Shown here: piece after piece, positions 34,720 through 43,515 of the stretch
Layout: the number at the start of each line of letters is the position of its first letter
How positions within the stretch are numbered: position 1 is the first letter of the stretch
Assembly (NCBI RefSeq): GCF_900177725.1
Contig: NZ_FXAT01000011.1
Location: forward strand, 1 to 64,000
Reading direction: 5' to 3'
Source: Paraburkholderia susongensis
GTDB lineage: Bacteria > Pseudomonadota > Gammaproteobacteria > Burkholderiales > Burkholderiaceae
Length of the DNA: 64,000 bases
The notes under the pieces: model-generated
Told to the model about the DNA's origin: nothing
The model's database searches: none
What the model saw: the letters and a program-made list of their open reading frames with translations, nothing else
Position numbers and translations under genes: made by a program

Positions 34720-36030
34720 CTAATGCCCGTGCCGTTCTCCCACGGCAACGGGCGTGTGCTTCGACTGCCGGCTCAGCATCAACGTCACCACGGCCGACAC
34801 CGCCAGCGTCGCGCCAACCACATACAGCCCCGCCGCGTACCCGCCCGTCACGTTCTTGAGCCAGCCGATCGCGAACGGACCGACGAAGCCGCCGAGATTG
34901 CCGATCGAGTTGATCATCGCGATCCCCGCCGCCGCGCCCGCGCCGGACAGGAACATGCTCGGCATCGCCCATAACGGCGCCTTCGCCGCGCTGATCCCGA
35001 CGTTCACCACCACCAGCGCGAGCACGATCATCAACGCGGTAGTCGCATTGCCGGCGAAGATGAAGCCGAGACAGGCGAGCGCGCACGGAATCACGACGTG
35101 CCACGTGCGCTCATCGGTGCGATCCGAATGTCTTGCCCACAGGACCATCGCGATCACCGCGAGCACGCTCGGCACGCCCGCCAGCAACCCCGTTTCGAAC
35201 GAACCGAAGCCGTATTGACGAATGATGAGCGGCGCCCACAGGCCGAGCGTGTAGAGTCCCGCCGAGGTGCCGAAGTAGATCAACGCAAGCGCGAGAACGC
35301 GCGGATCGCGCAACGCGCTGAGCGCGCCGGCGGTGTGGCCGGCGTGCGCATGCCGCGCCTCCGCTTCGAGCTTCAGCTTCGCGATCAGCCAGTCGCGTTC
35401 GTCGGGTTGCAGCCATTCCGCCTGCGCGGGTTTATCGGTCAGATACCTGAGCACGCAGAAGCCGAGAACGATCGCGGGTAATGCTTCGAGTATGTAGAGC
35501 ATCTGCCAGTCGGCGAACCCGGCGATGGGCGGCAGCTTCATGATCGCGCCGGAGATCGGCGAGCCGATCGCGGTGGAAATCGGCGCGGCGGCCATGAACC
35601 ATGCCGCCGCGACCGCACGCTGCCGCGCCGGAAACCACAAGCTCAGATACAGGATGATGCCTGGAAAGAAGCCCGCTTCCGCGACGCCGAGAATGAAGCG
35701 CAGCGCGTAGAAACTGTTCGGCCCGACGACGAACGCGGACGCGAGCGACACGAGCCCCCACGACACCATCACGCGCGCAATCCAGCGGCGCGCGCCGACC
35801 TTGTGAAGGATGAGATTCGACGGTACTTCGAACAGGAAGTAGCCGATGAAGAACAGTCCACCGCCGAGCCCGAAGGCGGTCGGCGAAAGACCGATCGCCT
35901 TGTTCATCGACAGCGCGGCGAAGCCCACATTCACGCGATCGAGAAAACTCACGAAGTACAGCAGCATGACGAACGGGATGATCCGCAGCATGAGCTTGCG
36001 GGACACCCGGCTTTCGAGTTCGGAAATCAT
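34720..36030 (-). CDS. MFS transporter, ACS family (tartrate-type)
   Basis: A 436-residue, 12-span organic-acid importer: FVSFLDRVNVGFAALSMN, FEVPSNLILHKVGAR, and the central loop KPAQAEWLQPDERDWLIAKL mark the ACS family. It follows the tartrate-dehydrogenase gene by 78 bases on the same strand, the arrangement seen in tartrate utilisation loci, so tartrate or a similar hydroxy-dicarboxylate is the likely substrate (inference). A strong hairpin terminator follows. Confidence 0.92.
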   Translation of the reverse strand: MISELESRVSRKLMLRIIPFVMLLYFVSFLDRVNVGFAALSMNKAIGLSPTAFGLGGGLFFIGYFLFEVPSNLILHKVGARRWIARVMVSWGLVSLASAFVVGPNSFYALRFILGVAEAGFFPGIILYLSLWFPARQRAVAAAWFMAAAPISTAIGSPISGAIMKLPPIAGFADWQMLYILEALPAIVLGFCVLRYLTDKPAQAEWLQPDERDWLIAKLKLEAEARHAHAGHTAGALSALRDPRVLALALIYFGTSAGLYTLGLWAPLIIRQYGFGSFETGLLAGVPSVLAVIAMVLWARHSDRTDERTWHVVIPCALACLGFIFAGNATTALMIVLALVVVNVGISAAKAPLWAMPSMFLSGAGAAAGIAMINSIGNLGGFVGPFAIGWLKNVTGGYAAGLYVVGATLAVSAVVTLMLSRQSKHTPVAVGERHGH

Positions 36031-36108
36031 TGTCTCCTCCTGCGGCGCGCAGCAGTGGGCCGGGTTTTGTCGATACTTTGGCCGGCTTTGGGCCGCGCTA
36101 GCCGAATT

Positions 36109-37203
36109 TCAGGCCGCGTTCGCGGCAGGCGCCGCCGCCTGTTCGATGAACGCGCACACGGCCGCCGTCACCTGCGCGGTCGTCGCCGTGCCGCCGAGGT
36201 CGCGCGTATGCAGCGACGGGTTCGCGGTGACCGCTTCGACGGCCTGCATCACGCGCTGTGCGGCGGCGAATTCGCCGAGGTGTTCGAGCAGCATCACGAC
36301 CGACCAGAACGTGCCGACCGGATTCGCGAGCCCCTTGCCCATGATGTCGAACGCGGAGCCGTGGATCGGCTCGAACATCGACGGAAAGCGGCGCTCCGGA
36401 TCGATGTTGCCGGTCGGCGCAATGCCGAGGCTGCCCGCGAGCGCGGCCGCGAGGTCGCTGAGAATGTCGGCGTGCAGGTTGGTGGCGACGATGGTGTCGA
36501 GCGTCGCGGGACGATTGACCATGCGCGCGGTCGCCGCGTCGACGAGTTCCTTGTCCCACGTGACGTCCGGAAACTCCTTCGAGATTTCGAGCGCGATCTC
36601 GTCCCACATCACCATCGCGTGACGCTGCGCGTTGCTCTTCGTGATGACGGTCAACAGCTTGCGCGGACGCGACTGCGCGAGGCGAAACGCGAAGCGCATG
36701 ATGCGCTCGACGCCGGCGCGCGTGAGGATCGACACGTCGGTCGCGGCTTCGATCGGATGGCCCTGATGCACGCGGCCGCCCACGCCCGAATATTCGCCCT
36801 CCGAATTTTCGCGGACGATGACCCAGTTCAGGTCTTCGGGCTTGCAATACTTCAGCGGCGCGTCGATGCCGGGCAGGATGCGCGTGGGGCGCACGTTCGC
36901 GTATTGATCGAAGCCCTGGCAGATCTTCAGCCGCAGCCCCCACAGCGTGATGTGATCGGGAATGTCCTTGTCGCCCGCCGAGCCGAACAGGATCGCGTCC
37001 TTGCCGCGGATCGCATCGAGCCCGTTCGCCGGCATCATGACGCCGTGCTCGCGGTAGTAGTCGCCGCCCCAGTCGAAGTTCTCGAACTCGAACGCGAACG
37101 AGCCCGTGCTCTTCGCGAGCGCTTCGAGCACCTGCGCGCCAGCCGGCACGACCTCCTTGCCGATGCCGTCGCCAGGGATGGTTGCGATGCGATAGGTTTT
37201 CAT
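36109..37203 (-). CDS. ttuC: Tartrate dehydrogenase/decarboxylase
   Basis: A 364-residue beta-decarboxylating dehydrogenase of the isocitrate/isopropylmalate family, most like tartrate dehydrogenase, which acts on tartrate, malate and related diacids with NAD and Mn. Visible marks: IPGDGIGKEV, FDQYANVRPTR (substrate arginines), VIVRENSEGEYSG, the TNLHADILSD metal aspartates and EPIHGSAFDIMGKGLANP. The ATG at 37203 follows the family start. It is the first gene of the minus-strand pair with the ACS transporter, and a LysR gene is divergent 125 bases away. Distinguishing tartrate from 3-isopropylmalate-like or D-malate specificity needs assay. Confidence 0.88.
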   Translation of the reverse strand: MKTYRIATIPGDGIGKEVVPAGAQVLEALAKSTGSFAFEFENFDWGGDYYREHGVMMPANGLDAIRGKDAILFGSAGDKDIPDHITLWGLRLKICQGFDQYANVRPTRILPGIDAPLKYCKPEDLNWVIVRENSEGEYSGVGGRVHQGHPIEAATDVSILTRAGVERIMRFAFRLAQSRPRKLLTVITKSNAQRHAMVMWDEIALEISKEFPDVTWDKELVDAATARMVNRPATLDTIVATNLHADILSDLAAALAGSLGIAPTGNIDPERRFPSMFEPIHGSAFDIMGKGLANPVGTFWSVVMLLEHLGEFAAAQRVMQAVEAVTANPSLHTRDLGGTATTAQVTAAVCAFIEQAAAPAANAA

Positions 37204-37328
37204 GTCTCCGTCCTTGTGCCTTGTGAAGAGTGTGACTGCACTTTAGCGTGATCCCGCAGGCAAAAACCGGTGCTAAACTCAAAGCATCTTTAACTTGAAT
37301 TCACAAATGAAAAGGCGCTGAAACGACG

Positions 37329-38249
37329 ATGCGCGATACCGTCCAGCCAGCGGATCTGGGCTTTTTCTCGACGCTCGCCGCCTCCGGCAGCCTGAGCGCG
37401 GCCGCGCGCGAACTGGGGCTGACGGCCGCCGCCGTCAGCAAGCGCCTCACGCAGATGGAACAGCGCGCGGGTGTCGCGCTCGTCAACCGCACGACGCGCC
37501 GCATGATGCTCACGCCTGAAGGCGAGCTGTATCTCGAGCACGCGCGGCGGATTCTCGATGAAATCGACGAGCTGGCCGAACTGCTCGGCTCGGCGAAGAA
37601 AACGCCGAAGGGCTTGCTGCGCGTGAACGCGACGCTCGGCTTCGGACGCAGCCACGTCGGGCCGGCCATTGCGCGCTTCGTCGCGAAGTATCCGCAGGTG
37701 TCGGTGCAGTTGCAGCTTTCGGTGACGCCCCCGCCGCTCACCGACGACACCTTCGACGTCTGCATCCGTTTCGGCGAGCCGCCCGACACGCGCGTGGTCG
37801 CGCGCCGCCTCGCGCCGAACCGGCGTCTGCTGTGCGCGGCGCCGTCGTACATCGCGGCGCACGGCATGCCGCTCACCGCGCACGATCTGACGCGCCACAA
37901 CTGCATCGGCATCCGTCAGGGCGACGAAGCGTACGGCGTGTGGCGCCTGACTTCGGGACGAGGCGCCGCTCGCAGGACGGAGGCAGTGCGCATCAAGGGC
38001 ACGCTCACGACCAACGACGGCGAGATTGCCGTGAAGTGGGCGCTCGAAGGACACGGCATCCTGATGCGCGCCGAGTGGGACATCAGGCAGTACCTCGCCG
38101 ATGGCTCGCTGATCCAGTTGCTGCCCGATCACGATACGCCGAACGCCGATATCTTCGCGGTGTATTCGCCGCGGCATCAGATGTCGAATCGGATTCGCGC
38201 GTTTGTGGAGTTTATTGCGCGGGATTTGGGGGGTGAGGTGGGGGTTTAG
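37329..38249 (+). CDS. LysR regulator of the tartrate-type cluster
   Basis: A 306-residue LysR protein of the DsdC/AaeR-like group: FFSTLAASGSLSAAARELGLTAAAVSKRLTQME is the helix-turn-helix, followed by GLLRVNATLGFGRSHVGPAI and a standard effector domain. Divergent to ttuC across 125 bases, in which TGAATTCA (37296-37303) is a small palindrome within TTGAATTCACAA. Control of ttuC and its transporter is inferred from the arrangement. Confidence 0.9.
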   Translation: MRDTVQPADLGFFSTLAASGSLSAAARELGLTAAAVSKRLTQMEQRAGVALVNRTTRRMMLTPEGELYLEHARRILDEIDELAELLGSAKKTPKGLLRVNATLGFGRSHVGPAIARFVAKYPQVSVQLQLSVTPPPLTDDTFDVCIRFGEPPDTRVVARRLAPNRRLLCAAPSYIAAHGMPLTAHDLTRHNCIGIRQGDEAYGVWRLTSGRGAARRTEAVRIKGTLTTNDGEIAVKWALEGHGILMRAEWDIRQYLADGSLIQLLPDHDTPNADIFAVYSPRHQMSNRIRAFVEFIARDLGGEVGV

Positions 38250-38295
38250 CGTTGTCGAATGCGGGAGCCGTTTCTTGGGTTTCGCGAAGCGGCCG

Positions 38296-38333
38296 GTTAC
38301 CTGTTGCTTGTTACCTGCTGCTTGTTACCTGTT
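38296..38333. repeat. Tandem 14-bp repeat
   Basis: GTTACCTGTTGCTT, GTTACCTGCTGCTT and the partial copy GTTACCTGTT follow each other directly in the 105-base space between two convergent LysR genes. No hairpin is formed; function unknown. Confidence 0.85.
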
Positions 38334-38354
38334 ACGAGTTCGGGCGATCTCTCG

Positions 38355-39260
38355 TCAAGCCGTACTGCAAAACAGCTGCACGACCAGACTGCGCAACCAG
38401 CGGTTTCCGGCTTCGTGATGATATCTGCCGTGCCAGTGCTGCCGCACGGCGAAGCTGTCCACAGGAACCGGACATGCGTGAACCACCAGATCATTGACCT
38501 TCGCCAAAGTTTCGCCGATGTGCCGTGGCAACGTCGCTATCAGGTCAGTGCTTTTGATGATCGCCCCAAGTCCGAGAAACCCCGGCAACTCCAACACTAC
38601 CTCGCGGTCGATGTGCTCACGCACCAGCGCTTGTTCTAGCAACTGTGCGCCCGTCCCCGCTGTGATCGCGACGTGCCCTTCCGCGCGGTACTGCTTCAGT
38701 CCCAGTTTGCTCTTCAGTCTTGGATGACGACGATTCGTCAGGCAGACCCAGTCTTGCATGTAAAGCTGCTGTTGATAAATCCCCCCTCCAAGCCAGGGAA
38801 CATGACCAATGGCAAGGTCTGCCTCGCCGGACTCCAGCGCCCGTTCGGTATTGCCGTCGATACGCGCCGCTTCGAGGCGTATACCCGGTGCCTGCGCGCG
38901 CACATGCGCCAACATTCGCGGTAATAGCGTGATGTGACTGGCGTCGGTCATGCAGATCCGGAAACGCCGCTTGGCGGTGGCGGGATCAAACGCAATTTCC
39001 CAGGCCGCGAAGCGGCGTAGTGACTCCAGGATTTCCCGGCACGGCCCGATCAAGGCATCGGCCTGTGGCGTCGGCGCCATGCCGGCCGGCGTTCGTATGA
39101 ACAGTGGGTCGTGCAGATGCTCCCGCAAACGTCCCAGCCAGATGCTGATCGTTGGCTGACTCTGTCCTAGCTGCTCGGCCACGCGTGTGACGCTGCGGAC
39201 ATCGTAGAGGAGATCGAATAGCTGCAGCAACTTCAAATCAGGGAGTTCAGTTGAGCTCAT
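38355..39260 (-). CDS. LysR family regulator, NodD/NahR-like branch
   Basis: A 301-residue LysR protein. The start DLKLLQLFDLLYDVRSVTRVAEQLGQSQPTIS with LHDPLFIRTPAGMAPT and RRFRICMTDASHITLLPRM is typical of the NodD/NahR/LinR branch, which binds aromatic or other small carboxylic inducers. It is divergent from the MHS transporter gene. The conserved ATTGC-N5-GCAAT dyad at 39267-39281 begins 6 bases before its own start codon, and a second copy lies before the seven-gene run at 42175. It is the obvious regulator of both units and probably represses or shields its own promoter. Confidence 0.9.
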   Translation of the reverse strand: MSSTELPDLKLLQLFDLLYDVRSVTRVAEQLGQSQPTISIWLGRLREHLHDPLFIRTPAGMAPTPQADALIGPCREILESLRRFAAWEIAFDPATAKRRFRICMTDASHITLLPRMLAHVRAQAPGIRLEAARIDGNTERALESGEADLAIGHVPWLGGGIYQQQLYMQDWVCLTNRRHPRLKSKLGLKQYRAEGHVAITAGTGAQLLEQALVREHIDREVVLELPGFLGLGAIIKSTDLIATLPRHIGETLAKVNDLVVHACPVPVDSFAVRQHWHGRYHHEAGNRWLRSLVVQLFCSTA

Positions 39261-39266
39261 AAGACT

Positions 39267-39350
39267 ATTGCCTCACGCAATGATGTCATTGCGATCATAG
39301 CATTGCGGAAATGAATATCCGCTCGTATCTTGGGCTTCAGGTCAAGGAGG
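39267..39350 (+). promoter_or_regulatory. Conserved regulon promoter, copy A
   Basis: Contains ATTGC-N5-GCAAT (39267-39281), CATTGC at 39301, -35 TTGCGG (39303-39308), a 17-base spacer, -10 TATCTT (39326-39331) and AAGGAGG (39344-39350). The same elements at the same offsets occur at 42086-42168; 63 of 83 bases agree without gaps. The dyad has the size of a LysR activation box. AAGGAGG is only one base from an ATG at 39352 whose extension does not fit the transporter family, so translation probably starts at 39505. Confidence 0.8.
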
Positions 39351-39504
39351 AATGGCCACGGGATCGGCGTCCAGGCTCGTTGCGCGCTGGCCGTTATTCA
39401 CGCTCGACTCCGCAGGAGCCACCTCCAGATATCCGGCCAGCGCGAAACACCGGGAATGCAGCCGTCAATGGTGCTCCGGCAAACTTAAAAAATCAGGAGA
39501 CTTC

Positions 39505-40950
39505 ATGGAAAGGGAATCGCTGTCACTGGGCGGCGCAGGTGATGGGGCCGCCACCGCGAAGCGACGCAGGCAGGCAAAGAAGGCCAGAGCGAGCGGCTGG
39601 ATAGGTTCCGCGCTTGAGTACTACGACTTCTTCATCTATGCGCAGGCCGCCGCTCTCATCTTTCCACAAATCTTCTTCCCTGCGGGGAACCCGAAAATCG
39701 CAATTGTCGCGTCGCTTGCGACCTACGGCGTCGGCTACGTGGCGCGGCCTATCGGTGCATTTTTCCTCGGGCACTGGGGCGATACGCAGGGGCGTAAAAC
39801 CGTGCTGCTGCTGTGCATGTTCCTGATGGGTTTCTCCACCATGGCCGTTGGGCTTCTGCCGACCTATCACTCGGTCGGCATGCTCGCCCCCACGCTACTC
39901 GTGATCCTGCGCCTCGTACAGGGATTCGCCGTAGCCGGCGAGATCTCGGGGGCCAGCTCGATGATCATGGAGCAGGCGCCATTCGGACGACGCGGTTACT
40001 TCGCAAGCTTCACGTTGCAGGGCGTGCAGGCTGGCCAGATTCTCGCCGCCGCCGTGTTCCTGCCGCTCGCGTATTACATGCCTGAAGAACTGTTCGTATC
40101 GTGGGGCTGGCGCATTCCTTTCCTTTTAAGTTCTGTTGTACTGCTGGCGGGCTTCATCATCCGGCGTGAAGTCGAGGAAACGGCAGCCTTCGCGAAAGAA
40201 GACGAGCAGGGCCAGGTCGCCCGCGCACCGATTATCGAGGCGTTCAAGTACAGCTGGCGCGACATGATCCGGGTCGTGGGCATGGCGTTCATGAACGTCA
40301 TTCCGGTAGTCGCAACGATCTTCGGGGCCGCCTATGCGGTACAGGATTCGTATGGCATCGGCTTTCACAAAAGCGTGTACCTGTGGATTCCAGTGATCGG
40401 AAACATTGTGGCGGTTCTGGTGATTCCCTACGTCGGCAACCTCTCCGACCGCATCGGCCGCAGGATTCCCATCATCGTCGGTGCGCTGTCGTCCGGTCTG
40501 CTCTCATTCGGGTATCTGTACGCGATCAGCATCCACAACCTGCCGTTCGCGTTCATCATGTCAATACTCATGTGGGGCGTGGTTTATCAGGGGTATAACG
40601 CGATCTTTCCCAGTTACTACCCGGAGCTTTTCCCGACCCGCTCACGCGTCTCGGCCATGGCAATCGCACAGAATCTCGGCACGACCATCACCGCACTGCT
40701 TCCGGCGCTCTTTGCCGCCGTCGCGCCACCTGGATCGAACAATATTCCGCTCATCGTCGGATCCATCACTTTTGGCCTGACGATCATTTCCGCGCTTGCC
40801 GCGTGGAGCGCGAGAGAGACATATCGCGTCCGGCTGGATGATCTGGGCAATAGCGCTGCGCTCCCGATCCCGAAGGAACAGTACGATCAGCTGCGTGCAC
40901 AAACCCTGGACGATATAAGAGTCGCAAAGGCCACGATGCAGGCACCCTAG
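39505..40950 (+). CDS. MFS transporter, MHS (metabolite:H+ symporter) family
   Basis: A 481-residue, 12-span symporter. The MHS family start (GSALEYYDFFIYAQAAALIFPQIFF), the loop GHWGDTQGRKTVLL and ELFPTRSRVSAMAIAQNLG are present; relatives include ProP, KgtP, ShiA and citrate carriers. CAGGAGA precedes the ATG at 39505. An in-frame ATG at 39352 would add 51 non-conserved residues. It is expressed from regulon promoter A and probably imports the acid degraded by the 42175-46835 enzymes. Confidence 0.92.
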   Translation: MERESLSLGGAGDGAATAKRRRQAKKARASGWIGSALEYYDFFIYAQAAALIFPQIFFPAGNPKIAIVASLATYGVGYVARPIGAFFLGHWGDTQGRKTVLLLCMFLMGFSTMAVGLLPTYHSVGMLAPTLLVILRLVQGFAVAGEISGASSMIMEQAPFGRRGYFASFTLQGVQAGQILAAAVFLPLAYYMPEELFVSWGWRIPFLLSSVVLLAGFIIRREVEETAAFAKEDEQGQVARAPIIEAFKYSWRDMIRVVGMAFMNVIPVVATIFGAAYAVQDSYGIGFHKSVYLWIPVIGNIVAVLVIPYVGNLSDRIGRRIPIIVGALSSGLLSFGYLYAISIHNLPFAFIMSILMWGVVYQGYNAIFPSYYPELFPTRSRVSAMAIAQNLGTTITALLPALFAAVAPPGSNNIPLIVGSITFGLTIISALAAWSARETYRVRLDDLGNSAALPIPKEQYDQLRAQTLDDIRVAKATMQAP

Positions 40951-41093
40951 CAAGCAATGCAGGCGCTTGCACCGAAGCGCCTGCGTTGCGACGACGGTCT
41001 CGCCCGTCCCAGTAACCGCCTTTTTCATACGTACGACGTGCATTGCCGAAATTCCACCACTGCTGATCAGGCGGCCTTATTACGGACGTCAAT

Positions 41094-41996
41094 TTGAACC
41101 GCCAGATCACGCTTCCGATGACCGCCGAAGCTGGCATTGTGCTGATGATCGCGACGACAGCAACGTTCGCCGCGAGCGATTCCACCGTCAAGGTCATCGG
41201 CGCGGCGGTGCCGCTGGTAGCCCTGCTTTTCGGACGCTATAGCTTCCAGGCCATCGCCCTCGGCACGTGGCAGGTAAGACAGGGCATTAACCCTTTCCGC
41301 AACGCGGGCGCGCTTAAATTGCAACTCCTGCGCGCGTTGCTGCTCCTTCTCAATTCGGCTTGCACATTCGCGGGCTTGCGCTATTTGCCGCTCCCAGTCA
41401 CCACGTCACTGGCGATGATGGCACCGCTGATTGCTACGCTGCTCGCGGCTACCCTGCTCAACGAGGAAGTGCCGAAAAGCAAATGGTCGATGGTCGTTCT
41501 GGGCTTCATCGGCATGTTGATCGTCGTGCGGCCAGGTAGTGGCGATTTCAGCTGGACAGTGGCATTTCCGATCGGCGCCGCCACGACGTTCGCATGCTTT
41601 CAGGTCGTGTCGAGCAAACTGTCGACGGCCGGCGACCCGACCACGACCAATTTCATTACCGCATTAGTCGCGAGTGTCGCGCTCGCTGGACTTTTATGGG
41701 TCGACCAGGCGGACCTCCTGCCTGAAATCCGCAAGGTGACGGTGGGCAGTTGGCTGCTGGTCCTCGTGATGGCGTCACTCGCGACCTTCGGCCATCTGCT
41801 GATGCTACAGGCATTACGCAGAACACCGCTCGCTCTCCTCACTCCGTTCAGCTACGCGCAACTTGCGTTCGCAACGCTTTTCAGCTGGGCGCTCTTTGGC
41901 AAGATCCCCGACCTCTGGACTGCCGTAGGCATGCTCGTGATTGCCGTTAGCGGGATCTGCACCGTTTTGCTGCATGCCCGCGCACGGCTTCGGTGA
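41094..41996 (+). CDS. EamA-type (DMT superfamily) transporter
   Basis: A 300-residue, 10-span membrane protein with two EamA repeats (ending NEEVPKSKWSMVVLGFIGMLIVVRPG and WALFGKIPDLWTAVGMLVIAVSG). DMT proteins mostly export amino acids or other metabolites. The start may be TTG at 41094 or ATG at 41118; neither has a good ribosome site. It lies 143 bases after the MHS transporter and before regulon promoter B, so it may be cotranscribed with the former. Role in the pathway, perhaps efflux of an intermediate, is speculative. Confidence 0.88.
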   Translation: MNRQITLPMTAEAGIVLMIATTATFAASDSTVKVIGAAVPLVALLFGRYSFQAIALGTWQVRQGINPFRNAGALKLQLLRALLLLLNSACTFAGLRYLPLPVTTSLAMMAPLIATLLAATLLNEEVPKSKWSMVVLGFIGMLIVVRPGSGDFSWTVAFPIGAATTFACFQVVSSKLSTAGDPTTTNFITALVASVALAGLLWVDQADLLPEIRKVTVGSWLLVLVMASLATFGHLLMLQALRRTPLALLTPFSYAQLAFATLFSWALFGKIPDLWTAVGMLVIAVSGICTVLLHARARLR

Positions 41997-42085
41997 AACG
42001 CCGCGCACCTCCGCCGTCGGGCAAATCCATCGTTAGTGATCCTGTGCAAATGACTTCGGAGTTTCACCATCATGCATCGAACAAT

Positions 42086-42168
42086 ATTGCCTATGGCAAT
42101 GACGTCATTGAATTCATTGCATTGCTGACATGATCGCCGGCTTGTATCTTGATCTTCATGTTAAGGAG
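42086..42168 (+). promoter_or_regulatory. Conserved regulon promoter, copy B
   Basis: ATTGC-N5-GCAAT dyad (42086-42100), CATTGC at 42120, -35 TTGCTG (42122-42127), 17-base spacer, -10 TATCTT (42145-42150) and AAGGAG (42163-42168), the last placed correctly for the GTG start at 42175. All positions match copy A at 39267 with a constant offset. It should drive the seven-gene run to 48245. Confidence 0.8.
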
Positions 42169-42174
42169 ACGGCA

Positions 42175-43125
42175 GTGAAGATTGCGATTCTGGGTGCGGG
42201 TGCGCTGGGCTGTGCGATTGGTGCAGCGCTCACCGAAGGCGGCAACGACGTCTGGTTGCTGAACCGCTCGGCAGCGCACGTTGAGGCGATGAGGCGTGAC
42301 GGTCTACAGGTAGACGATACGAACGGCTCCCGCCGCGTGAAAGTTCGCGCCACGACACGGGCTGCCGAAGCCGGCGTCGTCGATCTGGTCGTCGTGCTGG
42401 TCAAGTCATTCGATACCGACGCTGCGATACGTGGCGCTCTGGACCTGATCGGGCCAGAAACGCTTGTTCTGTCATTGCAGAACGGCCTCGGGCACGAAGA
42501 TGTGCTTGCTGACGTCGTAGGGCGCGAGCGCGTGCTCGCCGGCAAGACATATGTCGGTGGCGTGATGCGCAATCCGGGACACATCGAGTCTGGCGTCGCC
42601 GGCAAAACGACCCACATTGGCGAACTGGACGGCCGGATTACCTCCCGCGTGAATGCAATCGCCGAAACGTTCAATGCGTCTGGATTGGATACGACGGTCA
42701 GCGCCAATATCGTCGGCACGATGTGGGACAAGCTGCTGGTCAATGTCGCGACCGGCGCACTGACCGGCACGACCGGGCTCACATATGGCCAGCTTTACGA
42801 CGAACCGCTTTTGAGGACGGCTGCGCTTGCAGCGGTCGCCGAAGCGATGGCGGTTGCCCAGGCCGCTGGCGTCACGCTCTCCACCACCGACCCTGAGCGT
42901 GCCTGGACGCTCGCCGGCGAAGGACTTTCGCCAGGCTTCAAGACTTCGATGCTGCAAAGCCTCGAAAAAGGCTCCATCACCGAAATCGACTTCATCAACG
43001 GCGCGGTCGTGCGCTGGGGACAACGGCACGGCGTGCCGACCCCGGTCAACGCGACACTGGTCGCCTGCATCAAGGGCATCGAGCGTGCCATGGCCGACCG
43101 ACAACACAAGGAGACAACCCTATGA
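42175..43125 (+). CDS. Ketopantoate-reductase-like (PanE/ApbA family) 2-oxoacid reductase
   Basis: A 316-residue NADPH-dependent reductase. ILGAGALGCAIGAAL is the cofactor motif; the catalytic lysine lies in WDKLLVNVA and the substrate-binding glutamate and asparagine in EIDFINGAV, so the PanE active site is complete. Start is GTG at 42175 with AAGGAG 6 bases before. As first gene of a CoA-transferase/hydratase run it is unlikely to be the biosynthetic panE; it probably interconverts a 2-oxo and 2-hydroxy acid in catabolism. It overlaps the next gene by 4 bases. Confidence 0.88.
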   Translation: MKIAILGAGALGCAIGAALTEGGNDVWLLNRSAAHVEAMRRDGLQVDDTNGSRRVKVRATTRAAEAGVVDLVVVLVKSFDTDAAIRGALDLIGPETLVLSLQNGLGHEDVLADVVGRERVLAGKTYVGGVMRNPGHIESGVAGKTTHIGELDGRITSRVNAIAETFNASGLDTTVSANIVGTMWDKLLVNVATGALTGTTGLTYGQLYDEPLLRTAALAAVAEAMAVAQAAGVTLSTTDPERAWTLAGEGLSPGFKTSMLQSLEKGSITEIDFINGAVVRWGQRHGVPTPVNATLVACIKGIERAMADRQHKETTL

Positions 43126-43514
43126 ACGGCAGCAAGGCCTATCTGGAACACGTGGCCATCTGGGTGAAGGATATCCACTGGCACATCCGCTTCTTCGAAG
43201 ACGTGCTTGGCATGACGATGCGCGAAGTGGACGGCAGCGTCGATGAACCCCGTCAGTACTGGACCATAGGTGGTTTGCAATTCATTCATAACCCCAACTA
43301 CGACGCGCCCGAGGGCCGGCTCGGCCACCTTGGCGTCATGTGCGAAGACATGGAAGCCGCGCTCGCCGCGGCGCAGCGGTACGACGTAAGCGAGATGCCA
43401 CAGGGGCGCAACTGGTTGTGTCTGCCGGACGGCCTCGCCGTCGAACTGATCCAGGCGAAGCCCGCCTCGTGCGTGGCGCGAGCACTGAACATCAACCCGC
43501 GCGCGGAGGCTTGA
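43122..43514 (+). CDS. VOC (glyoxalase-like) protein
   Basis: A 130-residue one-module VOC protein: YLEHVAIWVKDIHWHIRFFEDVLGM at the start, GRLGHLGVMCEDMEAAL in the middle and GLAVELIQAKP at the end. The His (LEHV), His (LGHLG) and Glu (VELIQ) positions match metal ligands of the superfamily, so it may be an active metalloenzyme such as an epimerase, isomerase or lyase acting on a small acid. The ATG overlaps the previous stop (ATGA), indicating translational coupling. Substrate unknown. Confidence 0.85.
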   Translation: MNGSKAYLEHVAIWVKDIHWHIRFFEDVLGMTMREVDGSVDEPRQYWTIGGLQFIHNPNYDAPEGRLGHLGVMCEDMEAALAAAQRYDVSEMPQGRNWLCLPDGLAVELIQAKPASCVARALNINPRAEA

Positions 43515-43515
43515 A

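Noticed and set aside
39352..39504. N-terminal extension of the MHS transporter
   Set aside because: The added 51 residues do not fit the family, AAGGAGG is too close to that ATG, and a well-placed start exists at 39505.
42175..43125. Biosynthetic panE for pantothenate
   Set aside because: The family fits, but the position inside a CoA-transferase/hydratase operon argues for a catabolic reductase.
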